Shown here: positions 46,702-57,049 of the stretch, piece by piece | Layout of the letters: every line of letters begins with the position of its first letter | Numbering within the stretch: the first letter of the stretch is position 1 | Source of the DNA: Halomonas icarae | Lineage (GTDB): Bacteria > Pseudomonadota > Gammaproteobacteria > Pseudomonadales > Halomonadaceae | Length of the DNA stretch: 64,000 bases | Direction: 5' to 3' | NCBI RefSeq assembly: GCF_009901955.1 | Contig: NZ_WUTS01000001.1 | Location: forward strand, 2,225,430-2,289,429 | The notes under the pieces: generated by a model | Databases searched by the model: none | What the model saw: only the letters and a program-made list of their open reading frames with translations | Told to the model about the DNA's origin: nothing | Position numbers and translations under genes: made by a program

Positions 46702-47919
46702 CTACCGCTTTAACGCAGGCCCCCGCGCCCGGATCAGCAGGTTACGCGGCGTAAGCTCGCGCTCGCAGAAGGTGCCGAGCTCGGCGTCATAGCCGGCCTC
46801 CTCGAGGAAGACCAGGCGGTCCAGCCCCAGCCAGACCTCCAGGGGGCGCCGAAACAGGTGACGCACCAGCTCCAGGCGCGCCACCTCCCGCTGGCGGCGT
46901 TGCCCCCATGCCTCATGGGCGGCCCAGTCGATGCCACCGCGCAGCGTGATGCCCTTGCGGGCCGCGGCCCAGCGACAGAACGCCTCGAAGGTCGCCGGCA
47001 TGCGGCCATAGGCCAGGCTCGGCACCGGCAGATAGTCGTCGATGCCGCGAACCTCGCGCTGCAAATGGTCGAAACCAAGCCGCCAGGCTCCCGCCCGCCG
47101 GCGATGACGCCGGTCATGCCGCGGAGCGGTAACCGTCTCCTGAACCGCCATGGACAGATCATCCCGAGAAAGCTCAAGCCGGAAGCGCGCCATGCCGTCG
47201 GCAGCGAGACGGGAGAGCGGTCGATACCAGGCATCGGCGGTGCGCTGATAGCAGCATGGCGCCAGCGTCACCGCACACCCGGCGTCCACGACCCGCTCCA
47301 GCAGGCGGCGATGCAGATCCCCACAGGCATGCAGCGCACAGGCGTGGGAATCCGGCGCCAGCCAGCGCTCGACGCTCGGCGCCATGACATCCTGTCGGGC
47401 CAGCACCACCGGCGCATCCTGGGCGTCGGCCAGCGCAGCGCCGTTCCTGCACAGGGTGGCATCCCACTCCAGCGCCGTGACCTCGACGCCGTGGTGACGC
47501 GCCAGGGTGCGGGCCAGGTGCCCCTTGCCGGCACACCACTCCAGCGGCGACTCCCCCTGGTGCAGGCGTACCCTGGGCAGGAAGGCCTGAACCTGGCGCC
47601 ACTTGCGTCCCCCCATATGCGCCGCCCAGCGCTCGGGCAGCACCCCCCCCTCCGCCGACAGCCGCGGCAGGCGAGTCAGCGCCTCGAGCTCCGCCACCGG
47701 CAACCAGTCGGCCAGGGGCGAATCAATGAAGGGCGTCTCCTGGAGGCGCGCTGCCTCGGCATCGGAGAGCGCCAGCAGCGCCTCGGCCATGGCGGACCAT
47801 TCGGCCGACCAAGGCAGCCCTGGGTGTTGAAACGGCAGCGGGTGCCATAGCGGTCGCCAAGTGGCGAGCAGCTCGGTCAGGCGCTCGAGGCGCCGGGCCG
47901 GACTCCACGGATCGGACAC
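46702..47919 (-). CDS. SAM-dependent methyltransferase
   Basis: A 405-residue protein starting at GTG (GGGAG ahead). A Rossmann methyltransferase domain is centred on residues 120-230: LEWCAGKGHLARTLARHHGVEVTALEWD is motif I with the acidic residue after the second strand, and HACGDLHRRLLERVVDAGCAVTLAPCCYQ is the acceptor side with conserved cysteines, a feature shared with the bacterial and METTL25-like group of class I enzymes. The N- and C-terminal extensions are family-specific. Substrate is not known; a nucleic acid or protein residue is possible. Converges with the solute-binding protein gene with an 18-base gap. Confidence 0.82.
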   Translation of the reverse strand: MSDPWSPARRLERLTELLATWRPLWHPLPFQHPGLPWSAEWSAMAEALLALSDAEAARLQETPFIDSPLADWLPVAELEALTRLPRLSAEGGVLPERWAAHMGGRKWRQVQAFLPRVRLHQGESPLEWCAGKGHLARTLARHHGVEVTALEWDATLCRNGAALADAQDAPVVLARQDVMAPSVERWLAPDSHACALHACGDLHRRLLERVVDAGCAVTLAPCCYQRTADAWYRPLSRLAADGMARFRLELSRDDLSMAVQETVTAPRHDRRHRRRAGAWRLGFDHLQREVRGIDDYLPVPSLAYGRMPATFEAFCRWAAARKGITLRGGIDWAAHEAWGQRRQREVARLELVRHLFRRPLEVWLGLDRLVFLEEAGYDAELGTFCERELTPRNLLIRARGPALKR

Positions 47920-47944
47920 AGGTTCTCCCGGGGCAGGTCGAGGA

Positions 47945-48916
47945 TCAGATGGTATTGCGCAACCCCAGCTCGTAGGGGTGCGGGTTCAGGTAGGTCTGGG
48001 CACGGATATAGTCGGAGCCATGCCGCTTCAGATAGTGGCTGAGCAGGCGAATCGGTACCGCCAGATGCACATGCCCCTGCCGGTAGTCATCGATGGCGGC
48101 CAGCAGGTCCTGCTTGGTCTCGCCATCCAGGGCCGTCTTGAGATAGCCGAAGACATGCATCAGCGCATTGGCGTGGCTCTTGCGGGTGGCGGGTCTTGCC
48201 AGAGCCGTCATGAAACGCTCCAGATAATGCGCCATGGACACCTCGAGAGGCTGCTTGCTGGCGTCGGCCAGATAGCGCCCCAGCTCCCGATAGGCCTCCA
48301 CGTCGTGGGCCATCAACTGGTATTTCTGACGACTATGGAACTGCAGCAGCTCGTGATAGCTGGGCGTGTCCTCCAGATGGCGCTTCCAATCATCGTAGGC
48401 GTAGACCCGAGTGATGAAGTTCTCGCGCAGCACGGCGTCGTTCATGCGCGCCTCCTCCTCCAGAGGCAATTCTGGGAAGTGGCGGCGCAGCTCGCGCACG
48501 AAGGCGCCGGCATCCGAGTGGCTGGGCATGCCATTGTCGGGACGGTAGACCTTGACCCGCTCCAGGCCACAGCTCGGCGAGCCCTTCATCAGGATAAAGC
48601 CACGCAGATGACGATGGCGGGCGATGAACTCACGGCTCACCGTTGAGAGCCGCTCGGAGACATCCAGTTCGGGGTCACGAGTGCCCACCACCCGCGGCTC
48701 TTCTCCCTCGAGGCCGACCATGCGGATGGGCTCACGTGGCACGCCCAGTCCCGCCTCGAGCTCGGGGCAGAAGGGCTCGAACGCGAAGCGCTCACCGAGC
48801 ACCTCCAGGCAGTAGCGTGATCGCTTGTGGCCCCCGTTGTAGCGCACCTCCTCCCCTGTCAGACAGGCGCTGATCCCCACCGGAATCCGTTGTTCATCCT
48901 TCACCTTGTCACCCAT
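47945..48916 (-). CDS. DUF523-DUF1722 (YbgA-like) two-domain protein
   Basis: A 323-residue protein. Residues 1-150 are a DUF523 domain ([50 protein letters not shown] and a late [13 protein letters not shown]) with conserved cysteines that may bind an iron-sulfur cluster or thiols. Residues about 185-310 are a DUF1722 domain ([20 protein letters not shown], ending [26 protein letters not shown]), known as YbgA in E. coli, encoded next to photolyase phrB there. Fused forms are common. No photolyase gene is nearby in this window. The start at 48916 is supported by GGGGAG. Confidence 0.88.
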   Translation of the reverse strand: MGDKVKDEQRIPVGISACLTGEEVRYNGGHKRSRYCLEVLGERFAFEPFCPELEAGLGVPREPIRMVGLEGEEPRVVGTRDPELDVSERLSTVSREFIARHRHLRGFILMKGSPSCGLERVKVYRPDNGMPSHSDAGAFVRELRRHFPELPLEEEARMNDAVLRENFITRVYAYDDWKRHLEDTPSYHELLQFHSRQKYQLMAHDVEAYRELGRYLADASKQPLEVSMAHYLERFMTALARPATRKSHANALMHVFGYLKTALDGETKQDLLAAIDDYRQGHVHLAVPIRLLSHYLKRHGSDYIRAQTYLNPHPYELGLRNTI

Positions 48917-49069
48917 GATCACGCTCCCCGTCCTTCGACGCTCTCAGCCTGGCCTCGTTTATTCTCTTATTGTGTCATAGCCGATACCACCATGCGCCAA
49001 TCCGCCAATGCTGATCAGGTGGTCGGTATGGCATCATCGGGACTCCCTCATCAAGCAAGGAGCCCAGCC

Positions 49070-49555
49070 GTGAGCCAGATCGTCACTCCGGATATCTGCG
49101 ACGCCCATCCCGAGGTGCGCGCCCTCGACCCGCTGTTTATCAACTTCGGTGGCCGCGAGGCCTTCTGTGGCCCGATTCGTACCGTCAAGTGCTTCGAGGA
49201 CAACTCCCTGGTCAAGCAGGCCGTGGCCGAACCCGGCGAAGGCGCCGTGCTGGTGGTGGATGGCGGCGGCTCTCAGCGCTGCGCCATGCTCGGCGATATG
49301 CTGGCCGAACAGGCGGCCAGTAACGGCTGGAGCGGCGTGATCCTGTATGGCTGCGTGCGTGATGTCGATGTGCTGGCTGAGATCGACCTCGGCGTACAGG
49401 CACTCGGTGCCCACCCGCGCAGAAGCGAGAAGCACGGTGAAGGGCGGCGCGATGTCCCGGTGACCTTCGCCGGCGTCACCCTCACCCCCGGCCAGTGGCT
49501 CTACGCCGACAACAACGGCATCCTGGTCGCCGACGAGCGCCTGCCCCTCGACTGA
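49070..49555 (+). CDS. rraA: RraA family regulator of ribonuclease E / HMG aldolase-like
   Basis: A 161-residue protein starting at a GTG (AAGGAG ahead). It has the RraA pattern: [63 protein letters not shown], then [40 protein letters not shown] and the C-terminal [23 protein letters not shown]. In E. coli RraA binds RNase E and inhibits degradosome activity; many family members are 4-hydroxy-4-methyl-2-oxoglutarate aldolases, and some here keep the metal-binding Asp in GxVRDxD. Size matches E. coli RraA, so the regulatory role is the better guess. Confidence 0.88.
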   Translation: MSQIVTPDICDAHPEVRALDPLFINFGGREAFCGPIRTVKCFEDNSLVKQAVAEPGEGAVLVVDGGGSQRCAMLGDMLAEQAASNGWSGVILYGCVRDVDVLAEIDLGVQALGAHPRRSEKHGEGRRDVPVTFAGVTLTPGQWLYADNNGILVADERLPLD

Positions 49556-49585
49556 TACCCTCTCGACGAACGCCCGGAGCCTGAC

Positions 49586-51484
49586 ATGCTGGCGCTCACC
49601 AGCCTGAGCCGAGACCTCCTGCGCAGCCTGAGAGACCATCTGCGCCCGCTGGTGGCCTACCACCTGTTCTTTACCCTGCTGGCCTCCAGCCTGCTGCTGC
49701 CAGCCGTGGCCTGGAGCCTGACCAGTCTCGTGGGTCGCTTCGGGCGCACGGTGATCAGCGGCGCCGAGCTGCTCGACCTGCTGCTGAGCCCGGCGGGCGT
49801 CCTATGGCTACTGGCGGCCACCGGGCTTACCTTCCTGGTCCTCTACCTGCAGCAGGCGGGGATGATCCTGGTGGCGGCCCGCCCCCGCGACCGTCATGTA
49901 CGCCTGGCCTTCGAGGCACTGTGGTGGTCCCTGCATCGGCTACCGGCGCTGGCCGGGCTGGTCGTCATTCAGGTCGGGACCCACCTGCTGCTGATACTGC
50001 CGGTCGCCCTCACCCTGGTCTGGCTGCATGGCGCCCTGCTTGGCGGCCTCGACCCCTATTATGTGCAGCGTGTGAGACCGCCGGCGCTCTGGCAGTTCCT
50101 CGCCCTGGGACTTCCCCTGGTGGCGGCCTGGGCATGGCTCGCCGCCTGCCTCTATGTGCGCTGGATTCTGGCCCTGCCGCTGGTGGCACTGGAAGCCCTC
50201 TCGCCGCGTCGCGCCCTGCTGCACAGCGCCCGGCTGACGCACGGGAAGCGGCGCCCCATCGCCGTGATCACCCTTGCCCTGCTGGCACTGATCCTGATCC
50301 TGCCGATCCTGGTCACCCTCGCCTTCGACTGGCTGATCACCCCCCTGCTGTGGTGGCTGCCGGAGCGCAACGCCGTGCTGATCCCGGCCACCCTGGCCTA
50401 TCTGACCGCCTATGTGCTGGTGACCCTGGCAATCACCTTCGTCGGCATCGCCGCCAACGCCCTGCTCTCGACCTGCCTCTACCTGCGCCTGACCCACCGC
50501 CAAGCGCGCCCGGCACCGCCGCCCGCCGACGCCCATCCCGGCCGCCTGGCCTGGATGGTGGAGCTGGGCGTGGTGCTTTTCGCGCTATGGCAGGCCTGGT
50601 TGATCGTCAACAGCTTCACGCTGCAGGATGAGGTGACCGTGATCGCCCATCGCGGCAGCTCCCTGGACGCCCCCGAAAACACCCTGCCGGCGATTCACCG
50701 CGCCCTGGATGATGGCGCCGACATGGTCGAAATCGACGTACGCCTGACCCTCGACAATCAGGTAGTGGTCTATCACGACAGCAGCCTGCAGCGCCTGACC
50801 GGCGACTCTCGGCGGATCGGCGAACTCGAGCGCGAGACCCTGGCCAATGTCGATATCGGCAGCTGGTTCGGCGACCCCTTCGTGGGCGAGACCATTCCCG
50901 GCCTGGATGAAGCGCTGGCTGCGGTCCGCGGCCGCAGCGGCCTGATGATCGATCTGAAGACCGACCCTGCTCGGGAACAGGCCCTGGTCGACGCGGTGGT
51001 CGATGAGCTGAGACAGGAGCAGGCGGCGCGCTACCGCTGCCTGGCCGACAGGGTAACGGGAACGGCGAAGATGATCGGAGCCAAGCCTATCTGCGGCAAC
51101 CCCGACATCACGGCCGAGATCCGTCTGGCCACCACGTCGCCAAGCCTGGCCCGGATGATCGATACGCGCTACCCCGAACTGCGGGTGACCCTGCTGGCCC
51201 AGCTGATCCTGCCCGGCAGTCTGGAGCGTCGAGGCCTGGATGCCCTGGGCCTGCGCCACAACCGCATCGACGAGCAGGAGGTCAACCTGGCGAAGCGTTA
51301 TGGCTACGAGCTCCACGCCTGGACCACCAACAACCGTTCACGGATGTCGCAGCTGATCGACATGGGCGTGGACGCCATCATCACCGACCGCCCCGCCCTC
51401 CTCGCGGAGCTGATCGCCGAACGTCGGGAGCTCGGCGATGGCGCCCTGCTGCTGATCAAGCTGCATAACTGGCTCAGGCAATAG
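49586..51484 (+). CDS. Glycerophosphodiester phosphodiesterase with membrane domain
   Basis: A 632-residue protein. The first 340 residues are a multi-helix membrane domain (GPDPase-memb type, at least seven hydrophobic segments). The C-terminal half is a GDPD TIM-barrel: VIAHRGSSLDAPENTLPAIHRALDDGADMVEIDVRLTLDNQVVVYHDSSLQRLTG contains the catalytic His pair and Glu/Asp metal ligands, and TNNRSRMSQLIDMGVDAIITDRPALL closes the barrel. It hydrolyses glycerophosphodiesters to glycerol-3-phosphate and an alcohol, probably at the membrane on lipid head groups. CGGAG lies ahead of the ATG; 30 bases after rraA, likely the same operon. Confidence 0.9.
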   Translation: MLALTSLSRDLLRSLRDHLRPLVAYHLFFTLLASSLLLPAVAWSLTSLVGRFGRTVISGAELLDLLLSPAGVLWLLAATGLTFLVLYLQQAGMILVAARPRDRHVRLAFEALWWSLHRLPALAGLVVIQVGTHLLLILPVALTLVWLHGALLGGLDPYYVQRVRPPALWQFLALGLPLVAAWAWLAACLYVRWILALPLVALEALSPRRALLHSARLTHGKRRPIAVITLALLALILILPILVTLAFDWLITPLLWWLPERNAVLIPATLAYLTAYVLVTLAITFVGIAANALLSTCLYLRLTHRQARPAPPPADAHPGRLAWMVELGVVLFALWQAWLIVNSFTLQDEVTVIAHRGSSLDAPENTLPAIHRALDDGADMVEIDVRLTLDNQVVVYHDSSLQRLTGDSRRIGELERETLANVDIGSWFGDPFVGETIPGLDEALAAVRGRSGLMIDLKTDPAREQALVDAVVDELRQEQAARYRCLADRVTGTAKMIGAKPICGNPDITAEIRLATTSPSLARMIDTRYPELRVTLLAQLILPGSLERRGLDALGLRHNRIDEQEVNLAKRYGYELHAWTTNNRSRMSQLIDMGVDAIITDRPALLAELIAERRELGDGALLLIKLHNWLRQ

Positions 51485-51501
51485 GGGGCGAACCTCGCCC
51501 C
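51485..51501. terminator. Candidate hairpin between converging gdpd and ggt genes
   Basis: GGGGCGA (51485-51491) and TCGCCCC (51495-51501) form a 7-bp stem with an ACC loop right after the GDPD stop codon. The sequence after it (TCTCTCCTCGAACCTC) resembles the run after the ppsR gene, but no T-tract follows, so termination is only likely. Confidence 0.45.
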
Positions 51502-51521
51502 TCTCTCCTCGAACCTCTACC

Positions 51522-53357
51522 CTAGTCCCCCATCACCACCCCTTCACGGCGTGGGTCGGCGCCGCCGAACCAGCCCTCTTCGGTGCGCTGGATGGCCTGC
51601 AGGCCGCTGGTCAGCTCCCGCTCCTGAATCTCGTGACCACGCTCGCGCAGCGCCTGCTGGATGGCCGCCGGGAAGCGCCCCGCCTCCAGATAGACCGGCC
51701 CGCCCAGGGTGATGGCGTGGGGCAGGTCCAGCGCCTGCTGGGCATTCAGTCCCCACTCAAGCATCGCCACCAGCGAGCGGGCGGTATGGTGAATGATCGC
51801 CGCGCCCCCGGAGGAGCCCAGGCTCGCCACCAGCTCACCGCTCTCGCGATCGAAGACCAGGGTCGGGCTCATGCTCGAGCGTGGGCGCTTGCCGGGCTCC
51901 ACCCGATTGGCGATGGGGGTGCCTTCCTCATCCGTGGGGGCGAAGGAGAAGTCGGTCAGCTGATTGTTGAGCAAAAACCCTCCGGGCATGCCGGTGCCCC
52001 CATCGGAGAGGATGCGTGCCCCGAAGGCCTGCTCGATGGAGCCGGTCATGGCCAGGGCATTGCCATGGGCGTCGATGATGCTGATATGGCTGGTGCCATG
52101 CTCGGGCTGGGTCGGCTGCACCGCCCAGGCGGTGGCCAGGCTGCCGGGATTGCCCGGGCTTGCTCCACCGCTGCCCATGCTCTGTCCCGCCTCGATCAGC
52201 TCGGCACGCTCCTCCAGGTAGTCAGGCACCAGCATCAGCGACCAGTCCTGCCCGGGTGCCTCGACGAAGTCCGGGTCGGCGATATAGCGTCCACGATCGG
52301 CGAAGGCCAGCCGCGATGCCTCGAGGAAGCGGTGCAGCCACTCGACACCGGGAAGCCCGTCGTTCAGATCGACCTCGAGGGCAGGCAGCTGCTCCATGAT
52401 GCCGAGGACCTGCATCATGGTCAGGTGCCCCGACGAGGGGGGTGGAAACCCGCATATCCGATAGTCCCGCCAGTCGGTACACATAGGCTCGCGCTCCAGC
52501 GCCGAGTAGGTGGCCAGATCCTCGAGACTCAGGGTGCCGGGTATATCGGGGTGATGCTGGACCCGCGCCACGATATCCTCGGCGACCCTGCCGGTATGCA
52601 ACGCCGTGCTCTTCTCGGCGGCGATCTTATCGAGCGTCACGGCCAGGGCCGGATTCTTGAGCCGGTGTCCCGGTGGCAGCGGTTCGCCCTCTGCGGTGTA
52701 GTAGAACTCCGCCGCCCGGTCGTCGTCGCGCAGGGCGTCGGTGTCGGCGATGCTTTGATGCAGTCGCGGACTCACGACAAATCCCTCGTCGGCCAGGGTA
52801 ATCGCCGGCTCGAAGAGCTCGGCCCAGGGCAGCTTGCCATGCGCCTTGTGGGCCATCTCCAGCATGCGCAGGGTGCCGGGAACACCGACCGAGCGGCCGC
52901 TGGCCACCGCCTCCGCGAACGCCAGGGGCTCGCCCTCCCCATCGAGAAACAGCGTCTCGTCCACCGCGGCGGGTGCGCTCTCGCGCCCATCATAGGCCAT
53001 GACCTCTTCGCCATCGTGATACATCAGGAAGGCGCCACCGCCGATGCCGCTGGACTGAGGCTCCACCAGGGTCAGCACCATCTGCACCGCGATGGCGGCA
53101 TCGATGGCCGAGCCGCCGGCCTCGAGAATCTGGTAGCCGGCGTCGGCGGCCAACGGGTTGGCGGCAGCCACGGCGAACTTCCGGGTAGCCCAGCCGGGCT
53201 TCTCCTCGCTTCCCGAGCTGGTTTCCGGCGCGACCTCAGGACGCTGATATTCGAACTCCGTCTCACCCAGGACGGTGAACGGCAGACCGACCAGCAGCGA
53301 GATGGCAAGCCGAAACAGCAGTCGGCGGCGGAAGGGCGTGGCTGCTGAAGTGCCCAT
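51522..53357 (-). CDS. ggt: Gamma-glutamyltransferase
   Basis: A 611-residue precursor; the start at 53357 follows AAGGAG and gives a signal peptide (RRRLLFRLAISLLVGLPFTVLGET). The large-subunit part has the family segments GGSAIDAAIAVQMVLTLVEPQSSGIGGGAFLMYHDG and YDGRESAP. The autocatalytic cleavage site is the Thr in EHGTSHISIIDAHGNALAMTGSIEQAFG, which becomes the N-terminal nucleophile of the small subunit. Later SSMSPTLVF and GSSGGAAIIHH complete the oxyanion and substrate sites. The enzyme removes glutamate from glutathione or gamma-glutamyl peptides in the periplasm. Confidence 0.93.
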   Translation of the reverse strand: MGTSAATPFRRRLLFRLAISLLVGLPFTVLGETEFEYQRPEVAPETSSGSEEKPGWATRKFAVAAANPLAADAGYQILEAGGSAIDAAIAVQMVLTLVEPQSSGIGGGAFLMYHDGEEVMAYDGRESAPAAVDETLFLDGEGEPLAFAEAVASGRSVGVPGTLRMLEMAHKAHGKLPWAELFEPAITLADEGFVVSPRLHQSIADTDALRDDDRAAEFYYTAEGEPLPPGHRLKNPALAVTLDKIAAEKSTALHTGRVAEDIVARVQHHPDIPGTLSLEDLATYSALEREPMCTDWRDYRICGFPPPSSGHLTMMQVLGIMEQLPALEVDLNDGLPGVEWLHRFLEASRLAFADRGRYIADPDFVEAPGQDWSLMLVPDYLEERAELIEAGQSMGSGGASPGNPGSLATAWAVQPTQPEHGTSHISIIDAHGNALAMTGSIEQAFGARILSDGGTGMPGGFLLNNQLTDFSFAPTDEEGTPIANRVEPGKRPRSSMSPTLVFDRESGELVASLGSSGGAAIIHHTARSLVAMLEWGLNAQQALDLPHAITLGGPVYLEAGRFPAAIQQALRERGHEIQERELTSGLQAIQRTEEGWFGGADPRREGVVMGD

Positions 53358-53541
53358 GGGACGGCTCCTTGTCATCGGATGGATCAAAGAGTCTGTCAGC
53401 ATAGCCGAAGGAGATCCATGCGACGCCCCTGTCGCTGCCGAGATGCCACTCCAGGTACTCCAGCGGATTCGTCATTGCACGAGAACAGGTATCATAGGGA
53501 CCGACGACCGCTTCCCCTGTCCTCTGCTGGAGATGTTTGTA

Positions 53542-54387
53542 ATGACTTTGCGTTCGCTGCTCGCTTCCACCGGCCTGCTGCTCGGCGCCATCAGCCCGAT
53601 GACCCAGGCCGACACCCTGCGCCTGGGCATCGGTGAGTGGGCCACCGGGCAGGCCAGCACCTATGTGCTCAAGGCGGTACTCGAGGACGCCGGCCATGAG
53701 GTGGAGATCCGCTCGGTAAGCCTGGCCGCCATCTGGCAGGGCCTCTCCGTCGGCGAGCTGGATGCCTTTACCGGCGCCTGGCTGCCGGTGACCCAGGCCA
53801 GCTACCGCGCCTCCGTGGGCGACAAGGTCGAGGATCTCGGCCCCAACCTCAGCGATGCCCGAGTCGGCCTGGCCGTTCCCAGCTATGTCGAGGCGAGCTC
53901 CATTGCGGATCTGGCCGAGGCCGGCGACGCCTTCGATCGGCGCATCCACGGCATCGATCCGGGTGCCGGCATCATGGCCCTGACCGAGCAAGCCATGGCG
54001 GCCTACGGCCTCGACGACTGGCGGCTGGTCGCCGGCAGCGATGCGGCCATGAGCAAGACCCTGGAAGCGGCGACGGAGCGCCAGGACCCCATCGTCGTCA
54101 CCGCCTGGGCCCCGCATCCGGTCTTCTCGGGACAGTCGCTGCGCTATCTCGAGGACCCCCAAGGCCTCTACTCCCAGGAGGAGAGCATCCACACCATCAC
54201 GCGCCTGGGCCTCGCCGAGGAGATGCCGGAGGCCGCCGCCATCCTGGACCGCTTCGCCTGGAGCGCCGATGACGTTCAGGAGCTGATGGAAGCCAACCAG
54301 GCCAACGGCGAGTACGAGGCCAACGCCCGCGCCTGGGTCGAGGCGCACCCCGAACTTGTCGCGGAGTGGCTGGGCAAGGACGACTGA
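53542..54387 (+). CDS. Glycine betaine/proline-type ABC substrate-binding protein (ProX/OpuAC)
   Basis: A 281-residue exported protein. The signal peptide (LRSLLASTGLLLGAISPMTQA) is followed by DTLRLGIGEWATGQASTYVLKAVLEDAGHEVEIRS, and the ligand-cage aromatics appear in VSLAAIWQGLSVGELDAFTGAWLPVTQASY (Trp, Trp) and VVTAWAPHPVF. These match OpuAC/ProX proteins that bind quaternary ammonium compounds. It is an orphan: no permease or ATPase gene lies nearby. GGAG precedes the ATG by nine bases. It converges with ppsA and shares a terminator with it. Confidence 0.9.
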   Translation: MTLRSLLASTGLLLGAISPMTQADTLRLGIGEWATGQASTYVLKAVLEDAGHEVEIRSVSLAAIWQGLSVGELDAFTGAWLPVTQASYRASVGDKVEDLGPNLSDARVGLAVPSYVEASSIADLAEAGDAFDRRIHGIDPGAGIMALTEQAMAAYGLDDWRLVAGSDAAMSKTLEAATERQDPIVVTAWAPHPVFSGQSLRYLEDPQGLYSQEESIHTITRLGLAEEMPEAAAILDRFAWSADDVQELMEANQANGEYEANARAWVEAHPELVAEWLGKDD

Positions 54388-54425
54388 TCACGCTTGACCT
54401 TACGCAGGGTTAAGGCAGCCCACAC

Positions 54426-54456
54426 GACAATGCCCGGCCAAAAGCCGGGCATTGTC
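54426..54456. terminator. Bidirectional terminator between the ProX-like gene and ppsA
   Basis: A perfect 13-bp stem: GACAATGCCCGGC (54426-54438) and GCCGGGCATTGTC (54444-54456) over a CAAAA loop, placed between two convergent genes. It can serve transcripts from either side. Confidence 0.85.
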
Positions 54457-54484
54457 GCAACTAGCACTTATTCCTTCTCAACAC

Positions 54485-56857
54485 CTAGCCGATGGTTTCT
54501 CCGGCCAGCATGAACCAGGTCTCGAGCACGGCATCGGGGTTGAGCGATACCGAATCGATACCCTGCTCCATCAGCCATTTGGCGAGATCGGGGTGGTCCG
54601 AGGGGCCCTGGCCGCAGATGCCGATATACTTGCCCTGAGCCTTGCAGGCCTGGATGGCCATGGCCAGCAGCTTCTTCACCGCCGGGTTCCGCTCATCGAA
54701 CAGGTGCGCCACGATACCCGAGTCACGGTCCAGCCCCAGGGTGAGCTGGGTCAGGTCGTTGGAGCCGATGGAGAAACCATCGAAGTACTCCAGGAACTCC
54801 TCGGCCAGCAGGGCGTTGGCCGGCAGCTCGCACATCATGATGACCTTCAGACCATTGTCACCACGCTTGAGGCCGTTGGCGGCCAGCAGGTCGATCACCT
54901 CGCTGGCCTCCTCGGTGGTGCGCACGAAGGGCACCATGATCTCGACGTTGTCCAGGCCCATCACCTCGCGGACCCGCTTGAGGGCGCGACACTCCAGCTC
55001 GAAGCACTCGCGGAAGCTGTCAGAGATATAGCGCGAGGCGCCGCGGAAGCCGAGCATCGGGTTCTCCTCCCCCGGCTCGTAGAGCTTGCCACCGATCAGG
55101 TTCTCGTACTCGTTGGACTTGAAGTCCGACAGGCGCACGATGACCCGCTCCGGGTAGAAGGCCGCGGCCAGGGTGGAGATCCCCTCCACCAGCTTGTCGA
55201 CATAGAACTCCACCGGGCTGTTGTAGCCGGCGGTGCGCAGCTCGATGGTCTGCTGCAGTTCCTCGGGCAGGGTGTCGAAGTCGAGCAGCGCCTTGGGGTG
55301 CACGCCGATCATGCGGTTGATGATGAACTCCAGACGCGCCAGGCCCACGCCGGCATTGGGCAGGCTGGCGAAGCCGAAGGCACGGTCGGGGTTGCCGACG
55401 TTCATCATGATCTTGAAGGGGATCTCGGGCATGGCATCGACGCTGGTGACCTGGCGGTCGAACGCCAGCAGCCCCTCGTAGACATGGCCCGCGTCGCCCT
55501 CGGCACAGGAGACGGTGACATCGCGACCGTCGGCGAGTATCTCGGTGGCATCACCGCAGCCCACGACCGCCGGGATGCCCAGCTCACGGGCGATGATCGC
55601 CGCGTGGCAGGTCCGGCCGCCGCGATTGGTAACGATGGCCGAGGCACGCTTCATGATCGGCTCCCAGTCGGGGTCGGTCATGTCGGTGACCAGCACATCG
55701 CCGGCGTTGACCTTCTCCATGTCATCCGGCGAGAACACCACCTTGACGGTACCGCTGCCGATACGCTGACCGATGGCTCGGCCACTGACCAGGTTGCGCC
55801 CCTTCTCCTTGAGCTGGAAGCGCTCGAGCTTGCCACCCTGCTGCTGGGAGACCACGGTCTCGGGACGCGCCTGAACGATATAGAGCTTGCCGTCATCGCC
55901 ATCCAGCGCCCACTCGATATCCATGGGACGCTGATAGTGCTGCTCGATGGTCACCGCCTGGCGAGCCAGCGCCATCACCTGCTCATCATCGATACAGAAG
56001 CGGCCGCGCTCCTTGAGCGGCACATCCACGGTCTCCACCGACTTGCCGGCACTGGCCTCCTGGCCGTAGACCATCTTGATCAGCTTGGAGCCCAGATTGC
56101 GGCGCAGCACGGCCGGCCGGCCGGCGGCCAGGGTCGGCTTGTGCACGTAGAACTCGTCGGGGTTCACCGCCCCCTGCACCACGGTCTCGCCGAGGCCCCA
56201 GGAGGCGGTGACGAAGACCGCATCGCGATAGCCGGACTCGGTATCGAGGGTGAACATCACGCCGGAGGCACCGGTCTCGGAGCGCACCATCTTCTGGACA
56301 CCGGCGGAGAGCGCCACGTTCTCGTGGGCGTAGCCACGATGCACGCGATAGGAGATGGCGCGGTCGTTGAACAGCGAGGCAAACACCTCATGCACGGCGC
56401 GCTTGATATTGTCGAAACCCTCGATATTGAGGAAGGTCTCCTGCTGGCCGGCGAAGGAGGCATCGGGCAGGTCCTCGGCGGTAGCCGACGAGCGCACCGC
56501 CGCCTTGAGGTTGGGATGCCGGGCAAGCAGCGTCTCGTAGGCGCTGCGCAGGTGCTGCTCGAAGGTCGGGGGCAGAGGGGTGTCGATGATCCATTGACGG
56601 ATCTGGGCGCCAACCCGAGCCAGCTCGGCAACATCATCCACGTCGAGGGTGGCCAGCGCCTGGTTGATCCGCTCGTTGAGGCCCTCGTGGGACAGGAATT
56701 CGCGGTAGGCGTGGGCGGTGGTGGCGAAGCCACCGGGTACGGTGACCCCCGCGCCGGCCAGGTTGGAGATCATCTCGCCGAGGGAAGCGTTCTTGCCCCC
56801 CACGCGTTCCACATCGTCCATGCCCAGCTCATCGAACCACAGAATGTAATCGTCCAC
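54485..56857 (-). CDS. ppsA: Phosphoenolpyruvate synthase
   Basis: A 790-residue enzyme that makes phosphoenolpyruvate, AMP and phosphate from pyruvate and ATP, the entry to gluconeogenesis. The N-terminal ATP-grasp domain has [29 protein letters not shown]; the swivelling domain contains the catalytic His in [21 protein letters not shown]; and the C-terminal PEP/pyruvate domain includes [20 protein letters not shown] and [12 protein letters not shown]. Length agrees with E. coli PpsA. The partner regulator gene ppsR lies divergently upstream. Confidence 0.95.
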   Translation of the reverse strand: MDDYILWFDELGMDDVERVGGKNASLGEMISNLAGAGVTVPGGFATTAHAYREFLSHEGLNERINQALATLDVDDVAELARVGAQIRQWIIDTPLPPTFEQHLRSAYETLLARHPNLKAAVRSSATAEDLPDASFAGQQETFLNIEGFDNIKRAVHEVFASLFNDRAISYRVHRGYAHENVALSAGVQKMVRSETGASGVMFTLDTESGYRDAVFVTASWGLGETVVQGAVNPDEFYVHKPTLAAGRPAVLRRNLGSKLIKMVYGQEASAGKSVETVDVPLKERGRFCIDDEQVMALARQAVTIEQHYQRPMDIEWALDGDDGKLYIVQARPETVVSQQQGGKLERFQLKEKGRNLVSGRAIGQRIGSGTVKVVFSPDDMEKVNAGDVLVTDMTDPDWEPIMKRASAIVTNRGGRTCHAAIIARELGIPAVVGCGDATEILADGRDVTVSCAEGDAGHVYEGLLAFDRQVTSVDAMPEIPFKIMMNVGNPDRAFGFASLPNAGVGLARLEFIINRMIGVHPKALLDFDTLPEELQQTIELRTAGYNSPVEFYVDKLVEGISTLAAAFYPERVIVRLSDFKSNEYENLIGGKLYEPGEENPMLGFRGASRYISDSFRECFELECRALKRVREVMGLDNVEIMVPFVRTTEEASEVIDLLAANGLKRGDNGLKVIMMCELPANALLAEEFLEYFDGFSIGSNDLTQLTLGLDRDSGIVAHLFDERNPAVKKLLAMAIQACKAQGKYIGICGQGPSDHPDLAKWLMEQGIDSVSLNPDAVLETWFMLAGETIG

Positions 56858-57049
56858 GGGACCCCCTTGGCTAGCGACGAAGAGTCGTCATGCCAGTGGG
56901 CATGACGGAATGCTGGCGACTCTACCAAGCGATCGCAATATTCGCCATTGGTCTAATAGCGAAGTCACTGGAGGATTTTTACAACACCGTCCACTTTCCG
57001 AGCGATTCTGTAGTCTGCTGCACAAATACGTGTGGCGCTGGAGCAGCTT
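56858..57049. promoter_or_regulatory. Divergent promoter region between ppsA and ppsR
   Basis: Together with the adjacent repeat element this 427-bp gap separates two divergent starts. The first part, 56900-57030, is A+T-richer and probably holds the ppsA promoter on the minus strand. No specific box is certain. Confidence 0.45.

Noticed and set aside
54452..56905. Open frame of 817 codons on the plus strand, antisense to ppsA
   Set aside because: Composition is dominated by Gln/His/Leu/Gly/Ala, as expected from the codon bias of the other strand. PpsA is certain on the minus strand.
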